A stretch of DNA of 64,000 nucleotides, from positions 372,001 through 436,000 of the forward strand of contig NZ_BMBP01000002.1 of assembly GCF_014634745.1 (NCBI RefSeq), in the 5' to 3' direction. The notes under the pieces were generated by a model. It was given only the letters and a program-made list of their open reading frames with translations. It searched no databases and was not told the origin of the DNA. Source of the stretch: Leuconostoc pseudomesenteroides KCTC 3652 (GTDB taxonomy: Bacteria > Bacillota > Bacilli > Lactobacillales > Lactobacillaceae). This document shows positions 1 to 9,202 of the stretch, one piece after another (position 1 is the first letter of the stretch; each line of letters starts with the position of its first letter). The translations under genes and the position numbers were made by a program.

Positions 1-10
1 AAACCCTTAC

Positions 11-532
11 TTACTTGGCATCGCGTGGTGCCAAGACCAAAAACATTTGGCGGCCATCCATTTTGGCACGTTGTTCCACCTTGGCGATGTCATCAAGTTC
101 TTCAGCCATGCGGTCTAAGACCCCACGCCCGATGTCTTGGTGAGTAATCATACGACCACGGAAACGCAAATTCAACTTAACCTTGTTGCCTTGCGACAAA
201 AACTTAATCGCTGCTTTTTTGCGTGTTTCGAAATCGCCTGAATCAATCACCGGTGACATACGAACTTCTTTAACTTGAACAATTTTTTGGTTCTTACGTT
301 GTTCTTTTTGCTTTTTTTGCGCTTCGAACTTCGCTTTACCCCAGTCCATGATTTTGGCAACTGGCACTTCAGCGTTAGCCTGTACCAATACCAAATCAAG
401 GTCTGCATCATTCGCTAATTGTTGGGCATCACGTGTTGACATTTCTTCTTGCTTACCATCATGGATAAGCAAAACACGTGGTGCGCGGATATTTTCGTTG
501 ACTAGATCAACTTGTCGTGGTTGACGTGCTAT
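11..532 (-). CDS. infC: Translation initiation factor IF-3 (AUA start)
   Basis: Initiation factor that binds the 30S subunit, keeps 50S off and rejects non-canonical start codons. The 173-aa product begins [19 protein letters not shown] after the initiator and has the usual two-domain IF-3 layout, ending VLAPRDAK. No ATG, GTG or TTG yields a full N-terminal domain: a TTG at 472 would remove 20 conserved residues. In frame, an ATA codon at 532-530 sits 8 nt after a GGAGGT at 541-546, and a stop lies five codons further up. I therefore place the start at ATA. AUU/AUC/AUA starts are known for infC and allow IF-3 to repress its own synthesis. rpmI and rplT would normally follow, but the window ends there. 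Confidence 0.93.
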   Translation of the reverse strand: MARQPRQVDLVNENIRAPRVLLIHDGKQEEMSTRDAQQLANDADLDLVLVQANAEVPVAKIMDWGKAKFEAQKKQKEQRKNQKIVQVKEVRMSPVIDSGDFETRKKAAIKFLSQGNKVKLNLRFRGRMITHQDIGRGVLDRMAEELDDIAKVEQRAKMDGRQMFLVLAPRDAK

Positions 533-546
533 TGTCTGGCACCTCC

Positions 547-690
547 AAATTTATTTTGTGAATCAAGAAGAAAAGTGGGCAAGAACTTAATCTTTACCCA
601 CTTCAACACTTGCAGTACTTAACGTACAACTGTATCTGCCAAGCAACATTATCACTTGGCGAGAAGCGGGTGCTTCTACTTGTTCAACAG
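547..690 (-). ncRNA. Structured infC mRNA leader (L20-leader type)
   Basis: The 5' untranslated region of infC contains three clear stems. AGAAGC/GCTTCT is at 662-677, GCCAAG/CTTGGC at 638-660, and AAGTGGG/CCCACTT at 573-603. The last lies just before the ribosome binding site. Ribosomal protein L20 or similar autoregulatory leaders are known upstream of infC-rpmI-rplT in Firmicutes. The assignment rests on position and hairpins; covariance with the Rfam model was not tested. Confidence 0.6.
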
Positions 691-713
691 ATACTAGTTT
701 ACTACCTCATTGA

Positions 714-1349
714 TCATTTGTCAACTGTGTTCTGTATTAAACGAACGCCATAATGACTGATGACCAAAATAGCGAATTGAACGCCAGCAAACAACGTGAC
801 AAAAACAATCATATGCATGCTGAACGATTCAGCTATTAAACTTAAAACATGTTGTAATCTTGTGAAAACATCCCAAGAATTCAAGCGAAGAAAACGGCCG
901 ATATATATGCCAACACCCGATAATATCGACAAAACAGCCATAAGGAATAATTCTAACACATCGTGGCGTTTGTCAAAATAATGTTTAAAAATAAGCTCTA
1001 AACTTAAAATACCTAACACAACACCGATAAAGATACCTGCCGACAAAACCGCATAATTGAAATATTGCATACGGACTGTCAAACCAATACCGATGTATTG
1101 TAAATGAATATAATCTGTAATCATATACATCGTATTTGGATAGAATAGCAACCATAAAATACTAAAAATCGTCCCTAGCGTTACGCGCTTAGTATATGCC
1201 ACGACCAAAGCAAAATCCAAAGGTAGCAGTGCCAAAAACACGTTCCAAATCAAAAACGTAAAATGTGTGGGTGTTAGGTAAACAAACAAAAAGAAAAGAA
1301 CCACAATTATATGAATGGCACCTACACTAATTAAATTTTGTTTCTTCAT
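714..1349 (-). CDS. DUF1361 family multi-pass membrane protein
   Basis: 211-aa hydrophobic protein with about six membrane segments. The motifs FLALLPLDFAL and WLLFYPNTMYMITDYIHL (residues about 38-85) are characteristic of the DUF1361 family, whose function is unknown. A strong Shine-Dalgarno (GAGGAGGTG) stands 7 nt before the ATG. It is a single gene, divergent from rpmF and downstream of nothing obvious. It is cell-membrane located. Family identification is from memory of the motif; no function should be inferred. Confidence 0.72.
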   Translation of the reverse strand: MKKQNLISVGAIHIIVVLFFLFVYLTPTHFTFLIWNVFLALLPLDFALVVAYTKRVTLGTIFSILWLLFYPNTMYMITDYIHLQYIGIGLTVRMQYFNYAVLSAGIFIGVVLGILSLELIFKHYFDKRHDVLELFLMAVLSILSGVGIYIGRFLRLNSWDVFTRLQHVLSLIAESFSMHMIVFVTLFAGVQFAILVISHYGVRLIQNTVDK

Positions 1350-1652
1350 CCGAACACCTCCTCAATTTGTTACATCTTATATTTTAACACGTCAATTCGT
1401 TATCGTTTGGCATACACACAAGGACTATAAATGTCTTTATTGTGACAAAAAGCCGGTTTCACTTGCTGTATCTACACTAACGATCGGAGTATGATATAAT
1501 AACGATAATAAAGCTTTATCAAAACCTAAAATTTATAGTAACTTATGTCAAGTAAATACCCTTGACATTAAATAGAGTTTAACTATTGACAAATGTTATA
1601 AATTTCGGTAAACTTGACTAGTTGATAAATTGAAACGAAAGGAGGTGCTATC
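1350..1652. promoter_or_regulatory. Divergent intergenic region with rpmF promoter
   Basis: The 303-nt gap holds no gene. For rpmF there is TTGACA (1586-1591), a 17-nt spacer and TAAACT (1609-1614), then AAAGGAGGTG before the ATG. An upstream TATAAT lies near 1495-1500. An inverted repeat ATGTCAAG (1545-1552) / CTTGACAT (1561-1568) has 8 nt between the arms; each arm contains a -35-like TTGACA pointing outward, so the left arm may serve the minus-strand DUF1361 gene. Confidence 0.65.
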
Positions 1653-1826
1653 ATGGCTACCCCATCAAACAAGAATTCAAAGTCTCACAAGCGCAATCGC
1701 CGCGGACACATTGGTTTGAATGTTCCAAACATTTTGTTGGATCAGACAACTGGTGAATACCGTGTTGCTCACCGCGTCTCACCTTCTGGTGTTTATAACG
1801 GCAAGCAAGTTGTTGATAAGAAGTAA
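1653..1826 (+). CDS. rpmF: 50S ribosomal protein L32 (cysteine-free type)
   Basis: 57-aa basic protein beginning [19 protein letters not shown], a typical bL32 start, ending QVVDKK. It is a structural protein of the large ribosomal subunit. It lacks the two CxxC pairs that bind zinc in the C+ form, so it is the C- (zinc-independent) type. The start is fixed by an AAAGGAGGTG ribosome binding site 5-6 nt upstream. It is monocistronic, with its own promoter and a strong terminator immediately after. Confidence 0.97.
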   Translation: MATPSNKNSKSHKRNRRGHIGLNVPNILLDQTTGEYRVAHRVSPSGVYNGKQVVDKK

Positions 1827-1834
1827 CAATGATG

Positions 1835-1864
1835 CCTGTTCTATTTGTAGAACAGGTTTTTTTG
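1835..1864 (+). terminator. Rho-independent terminator of rpmF
   Basis: Stem CCTGTTCT (1835-1842) / AGAACAGG (1849-1856) with a 6-nt loop, followed by a run of T. Confidence 0.93.
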
Positions 1865-1892
1865 TTTGCGAAATAACTTTAATTTAGGATCT

Positions 1893-2528
1893 ATGACTAT
1901 AAAAATCAAAGAAGCCGCGGTTGACTCTGCTGATCGCGCCCAAGAAATGATTGCACGTGGTGCTAACCGAATTGAATTAAACGCCCGCCTTGATTTAGGC
2001 GGTATTACCCCTGATACTCGAACTGTCATTGACACATTAACTGTTGCTGGTAATATTCCGGTTGTCGTTATGGTTCGTCCTCGTGGCGGCGATTTTGCAT
2101 ACGACAATACTGAATTAAATCAAATGCTAGAAACGCTACAAATCATTGCAGATTTAGACGGTCAATGTGTCACTTTTGGTGTCGTTCGAAACGGAGCACT
2201 CGACATGGATATGATGTCGACACTCATCGAAACGGCTAATACCCTCAAGCTAGATGTTGTTATGCACATGGCATTTGATGAGATTGTCAAAGACCAACAA
2301 CAAGAAGCTATGAACTGGTTATTTGCACATGGTGTTACGCGTATTTTGACCCATGGCGGCAGCCTAACAACGCCTATCACTGAACTTTTGCCACAATTAA
2401 AATTTCTTGTGGATCATGCACCGGTTGGTATGACCATTTTACCTGGCGGTGGCGTAACACGCGATAATGCTGACAAAATTGCTGATATACTCGGTATTTC
2501 TGAAGTACACGGTACTAAAATTGTATAA
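1893..2528 (+). CDS. cutC: CutC family TIM-barrel protein
   Basis: 211-aa protein of the CutC/copper homeostasis family (TIM barrel, cytoplasmic). Family hallmarks are GANRIELNARLDLGGITP (about residues 23-40), VMVRPRGGDF (about 61-70), HMAFDE and the C-terminal ILTHGGS ... ILPGGGV. A TTG further upstream (1866) would place the start inside the rpmF terminator tail, so the ATG at 1893 is preferred despite a weak ribosome binding site. A copper role is historical for the family and not shown by the sequence. It is probably transcribed by rpmF read-through or an unseen promoter. Confidence 0.85.
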   Translation: MTIKIKEAAVDSADRAQEMIARGANRIELNARLDLGGITPDTRTVIDTLTVAGNIPVVVMVRPRGGDFAYDNTELNQMLETLQIIADLDGQCVTFGVVRNGALDMDMMSTLIETANTLKLDVVMHMAFDEIVKDQQQEAMNWLFAHGVTRILTHGGSLTTPITELLPQLKFLVDHAPVGMTILPGGGVTRDNADKIADILGISEVHGTKIV

Positions 2529-2660
2529 TTACATTTAAGCTTTGGGATACATACTGATTAAGTGACTCATACGACAATCCAGAATTTTAAATCTCAAAAT
2601 GACTATTGCCCGAATACGTGCCAAGCGTTCACGTTAAAAAGTTTTGGGAGAATTTTTGAG

Positions 2661-3566
2661 ATGAAACAAAACAGTTCAAGGACTATGAATCATCATTCAA
2701 GTCCGATCATCATTTTTTTGCTGTCTATTTTTGTTAGTTTTTCTGCTTTTAATACAGTTAATTCTAATGTCGACGCAAGCACTTTTTTAACAAAACACAA
2801 ACTGTATAAAGTTAAAATTACCAGTGTCAAAACAGACGACAAAGCAAAATGGATAATTAAGGGCACTTCTAAAGCCCCAACTGGCACAAAGATATATGCA
2901 ACAACTGCAGATAAACAGAATGCTAACTATGGTATTAACGCTGCACAATCAACCAAAAATAAAACATGGGCAACTATGAATCATGGCAAATTCAGCTTAG
3001 CCATTGATCCGCATGTTCTAAAAAATGCAACAAATTATCAAATGAATCAGCGTTTTAAAGTATACTTATTCGCTGTTTCAAAGCTAAAGTCTTCTTGGGC
3101 CAATTCAAATGCGATAGCACCGTCGGTAATGCATGATATCGCATCAAAAGCATCCTCAAAAAAACTGAAATATACTAAATCACAGTCAACGTATTATCAA
3201 AATTTAGCAGCGGAAGCGAGTTCTAAAGCAGTTAGTGCGTCAATTAAATCTTCATCCAGTATTGCTGCACGTGAATCAGCAGAAAATGAATCACGTGCAG
3301 CAAGTGAAGCTGCGTCACGGACTTCTTCAGAAGCGCTTGCATCATCGCAAGCGGCTGTTGCGGCAGCCAGCTCATCGGCAGCAGCACAACAAGCACAATC
3401 GACAGCTGCTGTAACCGATAATAATTCAGGTGCCAATGTTAATTCGACTGATCACGCTAAGTGGGCTATTCAAAATGGTTACACATGGGCTACCAGAAAA
3501 GGACATTCTCATATCATTGCACCGGGTCAACCTTTACCTGATGGTTACTACTGGCAAGTGCCTTAA
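2661..3566 (+). CDS. Secreted Ser/Ala-rich protein of unknown function
   Basis: 301-aa exported protein. A hydrophilic N-terminus is followed by a hydrophobic segment (PIIIFLLSIFVSFSAF) and a plausible cleavage near VDAS. Residues about 50-160 form a folded-looking domain with repeated KAKW/TKNKTW patterns. Residues about 180-255 are a low-complexity Ser/Ala/Glu tract that may be helical or wall-spanning. The last 35 residues contain a conserved-looking aromatic patch, HAKWAIQNGYTWATRKGHSH then APGQPLPDGYYWQVP. No LPXTG or lysin motif is seen. The start ATG at 2661 has a GGGAG upstream; an earlier GTG at 2562 would precede the signal by 33 unlikely residues. I do not recognise the family. Confidence 0.75.
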   Translation: MKQNSSRTMNHHSSPIIIFLLSIFVSFSAFNTVNSNVDASTFLTKHKLYKVKITSVKTDDKAKWIIKGTSKAPTGTKIYATTADKQNANYGINAAQSTKNKTWATMNHGKFSLAIDPHVLKNATNYQMNQRFKVYLFAVSKLKSSWANSNAIAPSVMHDIASKASSKKLKYTKSQSTYYQNLAAEASSKAVSASIKSSSSIAARESAENESRAASEAASRTSSEALASSQAAVAAASSSAAAQQAQSTAAVTDNNSGANVNSTDHAKWAIQNGYTWATRKGHSHIIAPGQPLPDGYYWQVP

Positions 3567-3581
3567 ACAAATTTAAAATCC

Positions 3582-3606
3582 AAAACCACCAACAGGTGGT
3601 TTTTTA
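3582..3606 (+). terminator. Terminator of the secreted-protein gene
   Basis: Hairpin AACCACC / GGTGGTT with AACA loop followed by T6. Confidence 0.9.
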
Positions 3607-3705
3607 ATGTCAGCAAGTCGCTTATCATTACGTGATACAATGAAAGAGTCGATATTTAAAAATGGCAGATTGCAAAATTAAACCGAACTCTTTACATAAA
3701 AAAAC

Positions 3706-3755
3706 TGCAGAGCCTTTAATGGTAATTGACTAAAATCAACCATAAAGGATCTGCA
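3706..3755. repeat. Imperfect 17-18 bp inverted repeat in AT-rich gap
   Basis: Left arm 3706-3723 starts TGCAGAGCCTTTA. Right arm 3739-3755 ends AAAGGATCTGCA. They pair with one mismatch and one bulge around a 15-nt loop. There is no T-run, so it is not a typical terminator. It lies between the terminated secreted-protein gene and the membrane-protein gene. It could be a vestige of a mobile element end; the rest of 3607-3872 shows no gene. Confidence 0.5.
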
Positions 3756-3872
3756 ATCTATGTCTTACACTTTGCCGATAACGAAAAAAATTATGTTCCC
3801 ATTAAAAAAATATTCACAACATTAATTTGTTTGCTAATATTGAGTTATTGAAAATAGAAAGATAACCTTAAC

Positions 3873-5429
3873 ATGACACCATTAATTTCTGAAAATAACA
3901 ACTATAACCGTAATTATGTAAAATATATCGCTATATTTCTCCTTATCTTGGTTTCTTTAATAATAGTTCCGTCTAGTCCATTGAGCAAAGGAAATATTTG
4001 GGTGGATACTAATGCCATGCTAGAAATTGGCAGAGGTTGGTTATCAGGCAATATTCCATATTTACATATGTTTGAGCAGCGAGGTCCAATACTATTTATT
4101 TATAATTTAATTGCGAATGTGATAAGTTCTCACGGATATTTCGGATTGTTTTGTATTGAAATCGCTAACTTTTTAGCCATATTTTTTATAACAGATCGAA
4201 TTTTAATGAAATGCTTTAACAATTCTATAAATCCCTTTATCGCTACTGTTCTACCATTTTTTATGATGATCGATAAGTCTTTTGAAACTGGTGGCTCTCC
4301 TGAAGAGTTCGCAATTACATGGTCACTGTTAGGTATATTAACCGCAATAAGTGTCAGCACTGAGCCAATGAAAAATGAATTTTATCGTGCTGTGATATTT
4401 GGAATAACAATTGGCATGGTATTCTGGATTAAATTTACGCTATTGGGCCCTTTAATTGGTGCATCCATATTTATTTTTTTATTCTTGTTAACCCATCAAC
4501 GCTATAAATATTTAATAAAATTTGTGGTTGATTCGCTCCTCTCTTTTTCTGTAATGAGCTCGGTTATTTGTTTCTATTTTTTTTACCACCATGCTCTTAA
4601 GAATCTATATAACGTTTATTTTAAAGTAAACATTATGGCATATGGTGGTAATACCACTATCAACGAAAAAATTATCTCATTTATAAACACTTCATTTCAA
4701 ACCATTACAACTAACAGTTGGCTATTTAGTTTAGCTTTAGCAGGCATATTTATATTATGGCGTTTACAAAAAAAATTAGCGGAACTATTGCTAGTAGTTT
4801 CGCTAATATCATTCATTGTCACATATTTAGTTGGCCAAGCAAGACTTTATTCCTTTTTACAGATTTATACAATACTAATCTTAATCATAATTATTAGCAC
4901 AGTAGCATTGGTAAACAATATTAATAAATCATATCTTTGGATTTTGTTGCTTCTCGCTCTATTCCCGATTATACAAAACCCATTTTTTTCTAAAGCACCT
5001 TATATTTGGAGCAAAAATCCAGTTGCTCCAAAACTATTTGGAGAAATAATAAATAGAGAATGTTCTGATGCAAAATTAGAAAGTCTTGTATATTACAACA
5101 TAGTTGATGCGGGAGTTGAAAGATATACACCAATAAAGGTGTCAGAAAAATTCAAATATTTTGAAAGGACCAATGTACCAGATAAAGCATATCCAGAACA
5201 AAAAATATATTTAGATAGGATTATCAACAATTCTGAAGCAACTTACGTTGTCATTGGATTAAATTGGGGGCGGCAAAAATCCATTAATTTAGAGAATAAT
5301 CACGAAGTTGAAAGTAAAATTCCTGAACAAGTTCAAAAAAAATATAAAGTAATTTCAGCAAGTTATTCATACTACCCTGTTGAAACTGATATGAACCAAT
5401 TTCAGTTAGCGTTATTAAAAAAACGGTAA
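3873..5429 (+). CDS. Polytopic membrane protein, glycosyltransferase-C-like
   Basis: 518-aa protein with about ten membrane helices and a C-terminal soluble portion of about 120 residues. The first extracytoplasmic loop, WVDTNAMLEIGRGWLSGNIP then a FEQRGPILF motif (about residues 44-78), has the acidic residue plus RGP/KGP pattern seen in lipid-linked-sugar glycosyltransferases of the PMT/ArnT (GT-C) type in Gram-positives. A surface glycosylation role is inference only. The gene is more AT-rich than its neighbours and carries four cysteines, whereas native proteins here carry almost none. With the integrase remnant that follows, this suggests acquisition by transfer. The ribosome binding site is weak. 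Confidence 0.65.
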   Translation: MTPLISENNNYNRNYVKYIAIFLLILVSLIIVPSSPLSKGNIWVDTNAMLEIGRGWLSGNIPYLHMFEQRGPILFIYNLIANVISSHGYFGLFCIEIANFLAIFFITDRILMKCFNNSINPFIATVLPFFMMIDKSFETGGSPEEFAITWSLLGILTAISVSTEPMKNEFYRAVIFGITIGMVFWIKFTLLGPLIGASIFIFLFLLTHQRYKYLIKFVVDSLLSFSVMSSVICFYFFYHHALKNLYNVYFKVNIMAYGGNTTINEKIISFINTSFQTITTNSWLFSLALAGIFILWRLQKKLAELLLVVSLISFIVTYLVGQARLYSFLQIYTILILIIIISTVALVNNINKSYLWILLLLALFPIIQNPFFSKAPYIWSKNPVAPKLFGEIINRECSDAKLESLVYYNIVDAGVERYTPIKVSEKFKYFERTNVPDKAYPEQKIYLDRIINNSEATYVVIGLNWGRQKSINLENNHEVESKIPEQVQKKYKVISASYSYYPVETDMNQFQLALLKKR

Positions 5430-5500
5430 AATGAACACACAGGGCGTTCTATTGGATTATAACAGATATAAGCCCCCCTTTTTTTAAGGAGGTCTTTACT

Positions 5501-6332
5501 ATGGCTTCAATTTTCAAAACAGATACTGCTCCCACTATCTTGTTTCAATACAGAACATGGTATCAAAAAGTATTTATCAACTATGAGATTGGCTGATTTT
5601 GATAGGAGTGACTTTCAGAAGTTTGTAAATGACTATGGAAAGTAATCGCAGCAAAGAAACGGTTAACAAACGTCGTGTTCATATTGCTCAATCACTCAAA
5701 GGCGCCTATGCAGAGGGCATGATAAAACGTGACCCACCATCCGAGTTAAAACAGTTAATTTAGATGGAAAAGATAGCAATATGAAGTTTTTAGAGTTTGA
5801 CGAGATGACAAAACTCGAAAACTACGCTTATGATCATTATTTAGAAAACTATGTTTTTTTGCAATGATAATTTCAATTCACACTGGATTGCGTTTTTGGT
5901 AAAGTAGCAGTACTACGATTACAAAAATAAAGAATTATCCATAACTAAGTCACTTGATAAGTTTCGCAATGAAAGAGCACCAAAAACAAAAAAAGTATCA
6001 GGACAATAAAAGTTGACGATACACTTTTAAAAATACTGAAAAATATTAAAACAAAAAAAATGATTATATTATCAATTCAAACGCTCAAGGAGTAACACGT
6101 TTTTACATGTTACAATAAAATAGTTGGGAATTAAAGATGTAACATTTCATGCATTGCGACATTTTCACGCTTCTCACTTAATTTCTAGAGGCGTTGTGAT
6201 TCAATATTTATCAGAACAGAACGTTTCGGCCGTGCTGATGTGTCTATTACTCAACAAGTTTATTCTCATTTACTAAAGTCACTTCGTGACAAAGAAGAAG
6301 ACAAAACGATATCTCTCTTAAACAATTTATGA
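5501..6332 (+). pseudogene. Decayed tyrosine recombinase (phage-type integrase)
   Basis: A good ribosome binding site (AAGGAGGT, 5487-5494) precedes an ATG at 5501, but the frame closes after about 31 codons. Fragments of an integrase follow in different frames. They include an N-terminal core-binding stretch (RLADFDRSDFQKFVNDYG, then KETVNKRRVHIAQSLKGAYAEG), a box-I fragment (IHTGLRF), a box-II HALRHFHASHLISRG, and the catalytic-tyrosine stretch TQQVYSHLLKSLRDKEEDK ending at TGA 6330-6332. Several frameshifts and deletions make it inactive. No intact att site, excisionase or phage gene is seen beside it, so it marks an old insertion between cutC and rqcH. Confidence 0.9.
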
Positions 6333-6466
6333 AGTGTACAAATGATATAGAAAACAATAGTATTTAATAGTTATCTTTATTAAAAAAGAAACTTTATAAA
6401 ACGTTGATATATCAAGGCTTAAACTGTTAAATCAACTTTTAAAAAAATTAGTCAGGAGCTAATCAA

Positions 6467-8164
6467 ATGCCGTTAGATGGACTCTTCACTCATGCCATCG
6501 TTCATGAGCTTAATACATTGATAACGGGTGGCCGTATCACCAAAGTACATCAACCCTATTCAAACGAAATTGTCCTTGTCGTACGTAACAACGGGCAGAA
6601 TTATCCACTACTTTTGAGCGCGCATCCAAGTTACGCACGCGCACAAATCACCTATATTCCGTACGAAAATCCACAAACCGCACCAAATTTTGTGATGTTT
6701 TTGCGACGCTATTTGGAAGGTACTAAAATACAACGAATTGAACAAGTTGACAATGATCGTATTATCAATTTTTATGTTAACGCACGCGACGAATTAGGCG
6801 ATGTACAAGAAATCCGGCTCACGCTTGAAATGATGGGACGCCACTCTAACCTTTTTCTCGTACGTGAGCATGATAATCGTATTCTAGAACTCATCAAGCA
6901 TGTACCTGCTGACCAAAATCGCGTGCGCTCATTGTTCCCAGGCGCAACTTATATTTTGCCGCCAGCGCAAAATTTGTTAAATCCTTTCCAGAGCGGTTTA
7001 GACAGCTTAGCTGCTATGATTTTAGATGAGCCGTTCGACAATTGGGCAAAGCAAATTCAAAGTACCTTTCAAGGATTTAGTCATGACAGTGCGCAGGCTT
7101 TAGCCCGCGCTATCAATCAGGATGGCGACCACTTGGCAAATGCACGCCATTGGTTGGCACAATTTGATAAGCCACAACCGACCTTGTTTACATCAGCCAA
7201 CGGTGGACTCAGTTATGCAGCATTTAATTGGCAACAAGAATCTACAAGCGCGCAATCATTTGACACAATTGGCGAAATGTTAGATGCTTATTACGTTGGT
7301 AAAGCTGAGCGTGAGCGTGTTAATCAACAAGCCGGATCATTGGTCCGCGTTGTTAAAAACGAGCTCAAAAAAAATATCACAAAACGTAAAAAGCTTTTAA
7401 ATACGCTATCAGACGCTGAAAATGCCGATGATTTGAAAGTCAAAGGCGACTTGCTCATCACCTATCCTCACCTTGTAGAAAAAGGCATGACAAGCGTACA
7501 AATCGAAAACTACTACGATAACAACAATTTACTGTCAATCACACTTGATCCTAAACTTAATGGGCTCAAAAATGCGGAAAAATATTTCACAAAATATCGA
7601 AAGTTGCGGACAGCAGTTGACTTTGTCAATGAACAGTTGGCGCTCACTGACGCTGAAATTTCATATTTCAACAATATTATGGCGCAATTAGATGTGGCTT
7701 CACCAAAAGATGTTGAGGATATCCGCATTGAATTAACAACAGAAGGCTATATTCGAACCAAAAAGAAAAGTAAACAGCGACCTAAAGTGTCACACCCCGA
7801 CAGATTCGAAAGTAGCGATGGTACGCTCATTGAAGTCGGAAAGAATAATTTGCAGAATGAACGTCTCTCGTTTAAGCAAGCTGATCGTCGCGATATTTGG
7901 TTACACGTTCAGAAAATTCCTGGATCACACGTCATCATTCATGACGCCAATCCCTCAGAAGCAACACTTATCGAGGCAGCCAAATTAGCTGCTTATTATA
8001 GTAAAGCCAGAGATTCGGCTAATGTTCCTGTTGACTATTTACCTGCTGGTAAATTGCGAAAACCAAACGGTGCAAAACCTGGTTTTGTCATTTTTGAGGG
8101 TCAGCAAACACTCTATGTGACCCCTGATGCTGCACTTGTTTCACAATTGAAAATAAAAAAATAA
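6467..8164 (+). CDS. rqcH: RqcH (Rqc2/NFACT family), Ala-tailing ribosome rescue factor
   Basis: 565-aa NFACT protein, older name fibronectin-binding protein A-like. It binds stalled 50S-nascent-chain complexes and recruits tRNA-Ala for C-terminal alanine tailing. The NFACT-N domain begins MPLDGLFTHAI. The Asp-Arg pair needed for tRNA recruitment in Bacillus RqcH is present at the same positions, D97-R98 (NDRII). EMMGRHSNLFLV follows, then a coiled-coil middle (about 275-420) and the NFACT-R domain with DIWLHVQKIPGSHVII and the C-terminal GFVIFEGQQTLYV. A ribosome binding site (GTCAGGAGC) precedes the ATG. It is a single gene with its own terminator. Confidence 0.93.
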   Translation: MPLDGLFTHAIVHELNTLITGGRITKVHQPYSNEIVLVVRNNGQNYPLLLSAHPSYARAQITYIPYENPQTAPNFVMFLRRYLEGTKIQRIEQVDNDRIINFYVNARDELGDVQEIRLTLEMMGRHSNLFLVREHDNRILELIKHVPADQNRVRSLFPGATYILPPAQNLLNPFQSGLDSLAAMILDEPFDNWAKQIQSTFQGFSHDSAQALARAINQDGDHLANARHWLAQFDKPQPTLFTSANGGLSYAAFNWQQESTSAQSFDTIGEMLDAYYVGKAERERVNQQAGSLVRVVKNELKKNITKRKKLLNTLSDAENADDLKVKGDLLITYPHLVEKGMTSVQIENYYDNNNLLSITLDPKLNGLKNAEKYFTKYRKLRTAVDFVNEQLALTDAEISYFNNIMAQLDVASPKDVEDIRIELTTEGYIRTKKKSKQRPKVSHPDRFESSDGTLIEVGKNNLQNERLSFKQADRRDIWLHVQKIPGSHVIIHDANPSEATLIEAAKLAAYYSKARDSANVPVDYLPAGKLRKPNGAKPGFVIFEGQQTLYVTPDAALVSQLKIKK

Positions 8165-8184
8165 CAGCCTGACGGCTGTTTTTT
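8163..8184 (+). terminator. Terminator of rqcH, facing argF
   Basis: AACAGCC/GGCTGTT stem (8163-8169 and 8174-8180) plus T-run, overlapping the rqcH stop and abutting the argF stop. It lies between two converging genes. Confidence 0.9.
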
Positions 8185-8185
8185 G

Positions 8186-9202
8186 TTAGTTAGGATTTGG
8201 TAAATAAAGGTTCCCTAATGTCGCAGCTAACACTGCTTTAATTGTGTGCAAACGATTTTCTGCTTGTTGGAATTGATGTGCATAAGGTGCGTTAAAGACA
8301 TCGTCAGTGATTTCCATTTCTGTCAGGCCGTATTTGTCATAAATATCTTGTGCCATTGTCGTTTGCACATCATGAAATGCTGGCAGGTCATGCAGGACAA
8401 TGACTTGATCGTTGTGCGTTTTTACTACCAATTCATGATTGATTTGATAAGGTAACAATAGTTCGATTCGTTGTGCGAACTGGTCTTCCTCACCCATTGA
8501 CGCCCAGACGTCTGTGTACAAAACATCTGCGCCTGAAACACCTAAATCAACATCATCGGTAATAGTTATTTTGGAACCAGATACGGCAGCTTTTTGTTTT
8601 GCCAAGTGTTGCACATCATCAGTTGGCTGCAAACTTTTAGGTGCCACGATATGAACATTAACACCCAAAATAGCGCCAGTCACCAACAAAGAGTGGGCAA
8701 CATTATTGCGGCCATCCCCTAAATAAGCCAACGTAATACCTGACAAATGACCAAAATGTTCTTTGATGGTCAAAAAATCAGCTAACATTTGTGTCGGATG
8801 CCACTCATCTGTTAAACCATTCCACACCGGCACGCCACTCGTGCTTGCCAACTCTTCAACAATTTTCTGAGAAAAACCACGGTATTCAATACCATCATAC
8901 ATACTGCCTAAAACTTTTGCTGTATCTTGTAGCGATTCTTTTTTGCCAAATTGAATGTCATTGTGACCCAAAAATTCTGGATGTGCACCCAAATCATTGG
9001 CTGCAACTGTGAATGCCGAACGTGTCCGCGTTGACGTTTTTTCAAATAATAGGGCAATATTTTTACCCGCCAAATACTGGTGGGGAATATTTTGTTGTTT
9101 GAGTGACTTTAAATGCGCTGCCAAATCAATCAATGTTTCTAGCTCTGCTTTAGTATAGTCAATCTCTTTCAAAAATGATTTACCTTGGAAATGTGAATTC
9201 AT
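8186..9202 (-). CDS. argF: Ornithine carbamoyltransferase with HDLP in place of HCLP
   Basis: 338-aa enzyme joining ornithine and carbamoyl phosphate to give citrulline. The carbamoyl-phosphate loop STRTRS (about 57-62), HPTQ, and the ornithine-side [11 protein letters not shown] are intact, as is the C-terminal [10 protein letters not shown]. The SMG motif points to ornithine and not putrescine carbamoyltransferase. The near-universal ornithine-loop HCLPAFHD is here HDLPAFHD (codon GAC), replacing the active-site cysteine. It overlaps argH by 4 nt (ATGA) and is the last gene of argG-argH-argF, which supports an anabolic role. Confidence 0.9.
   Translation of the reverse strand: MNSHFQGKSFLKEIDYTKAELETLIDLAAHLKSLKQQNIPHQYLAGKNIALLFEKTSTRTRSAFTVAANDLGAHPEFLGHNDIQFGKKESLQDTAKVLGSMYDGIEYRGFSQKIVEELASTSGVPVWNGLTDEWHPTQMLADFLTIKEHFGHLSGITLAYLGDGRNNVAHSLLVTGAILGVNVHIVAPKSLQPTDDVQHLAKQKAAVSGSKITITDDVDLGVSGADVLYTDVWASMGEEDQFAQRIELLLPYQINHELVVKTHNDQVIVLHDLPAFHDVQTTMAQDIYDKYGLTEMEITDDVFNAPYAHQFQQAENRLHTIKAVLAATLGNLYLPNPN

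Noticed and set aside
3197-3436. Minus-strand 79-aa frame rich in Ala and Cys
   Set aside because: Shadow of the Ser/Ala repeat of the secreted-protein gene; no ribosome binding site.
3756-3830. Short frame after the inverted repeat (MSYTLPITKKIMFPL) as transposase start
   Set aside because: Only about 20 codons, no recognisable transposase motif.
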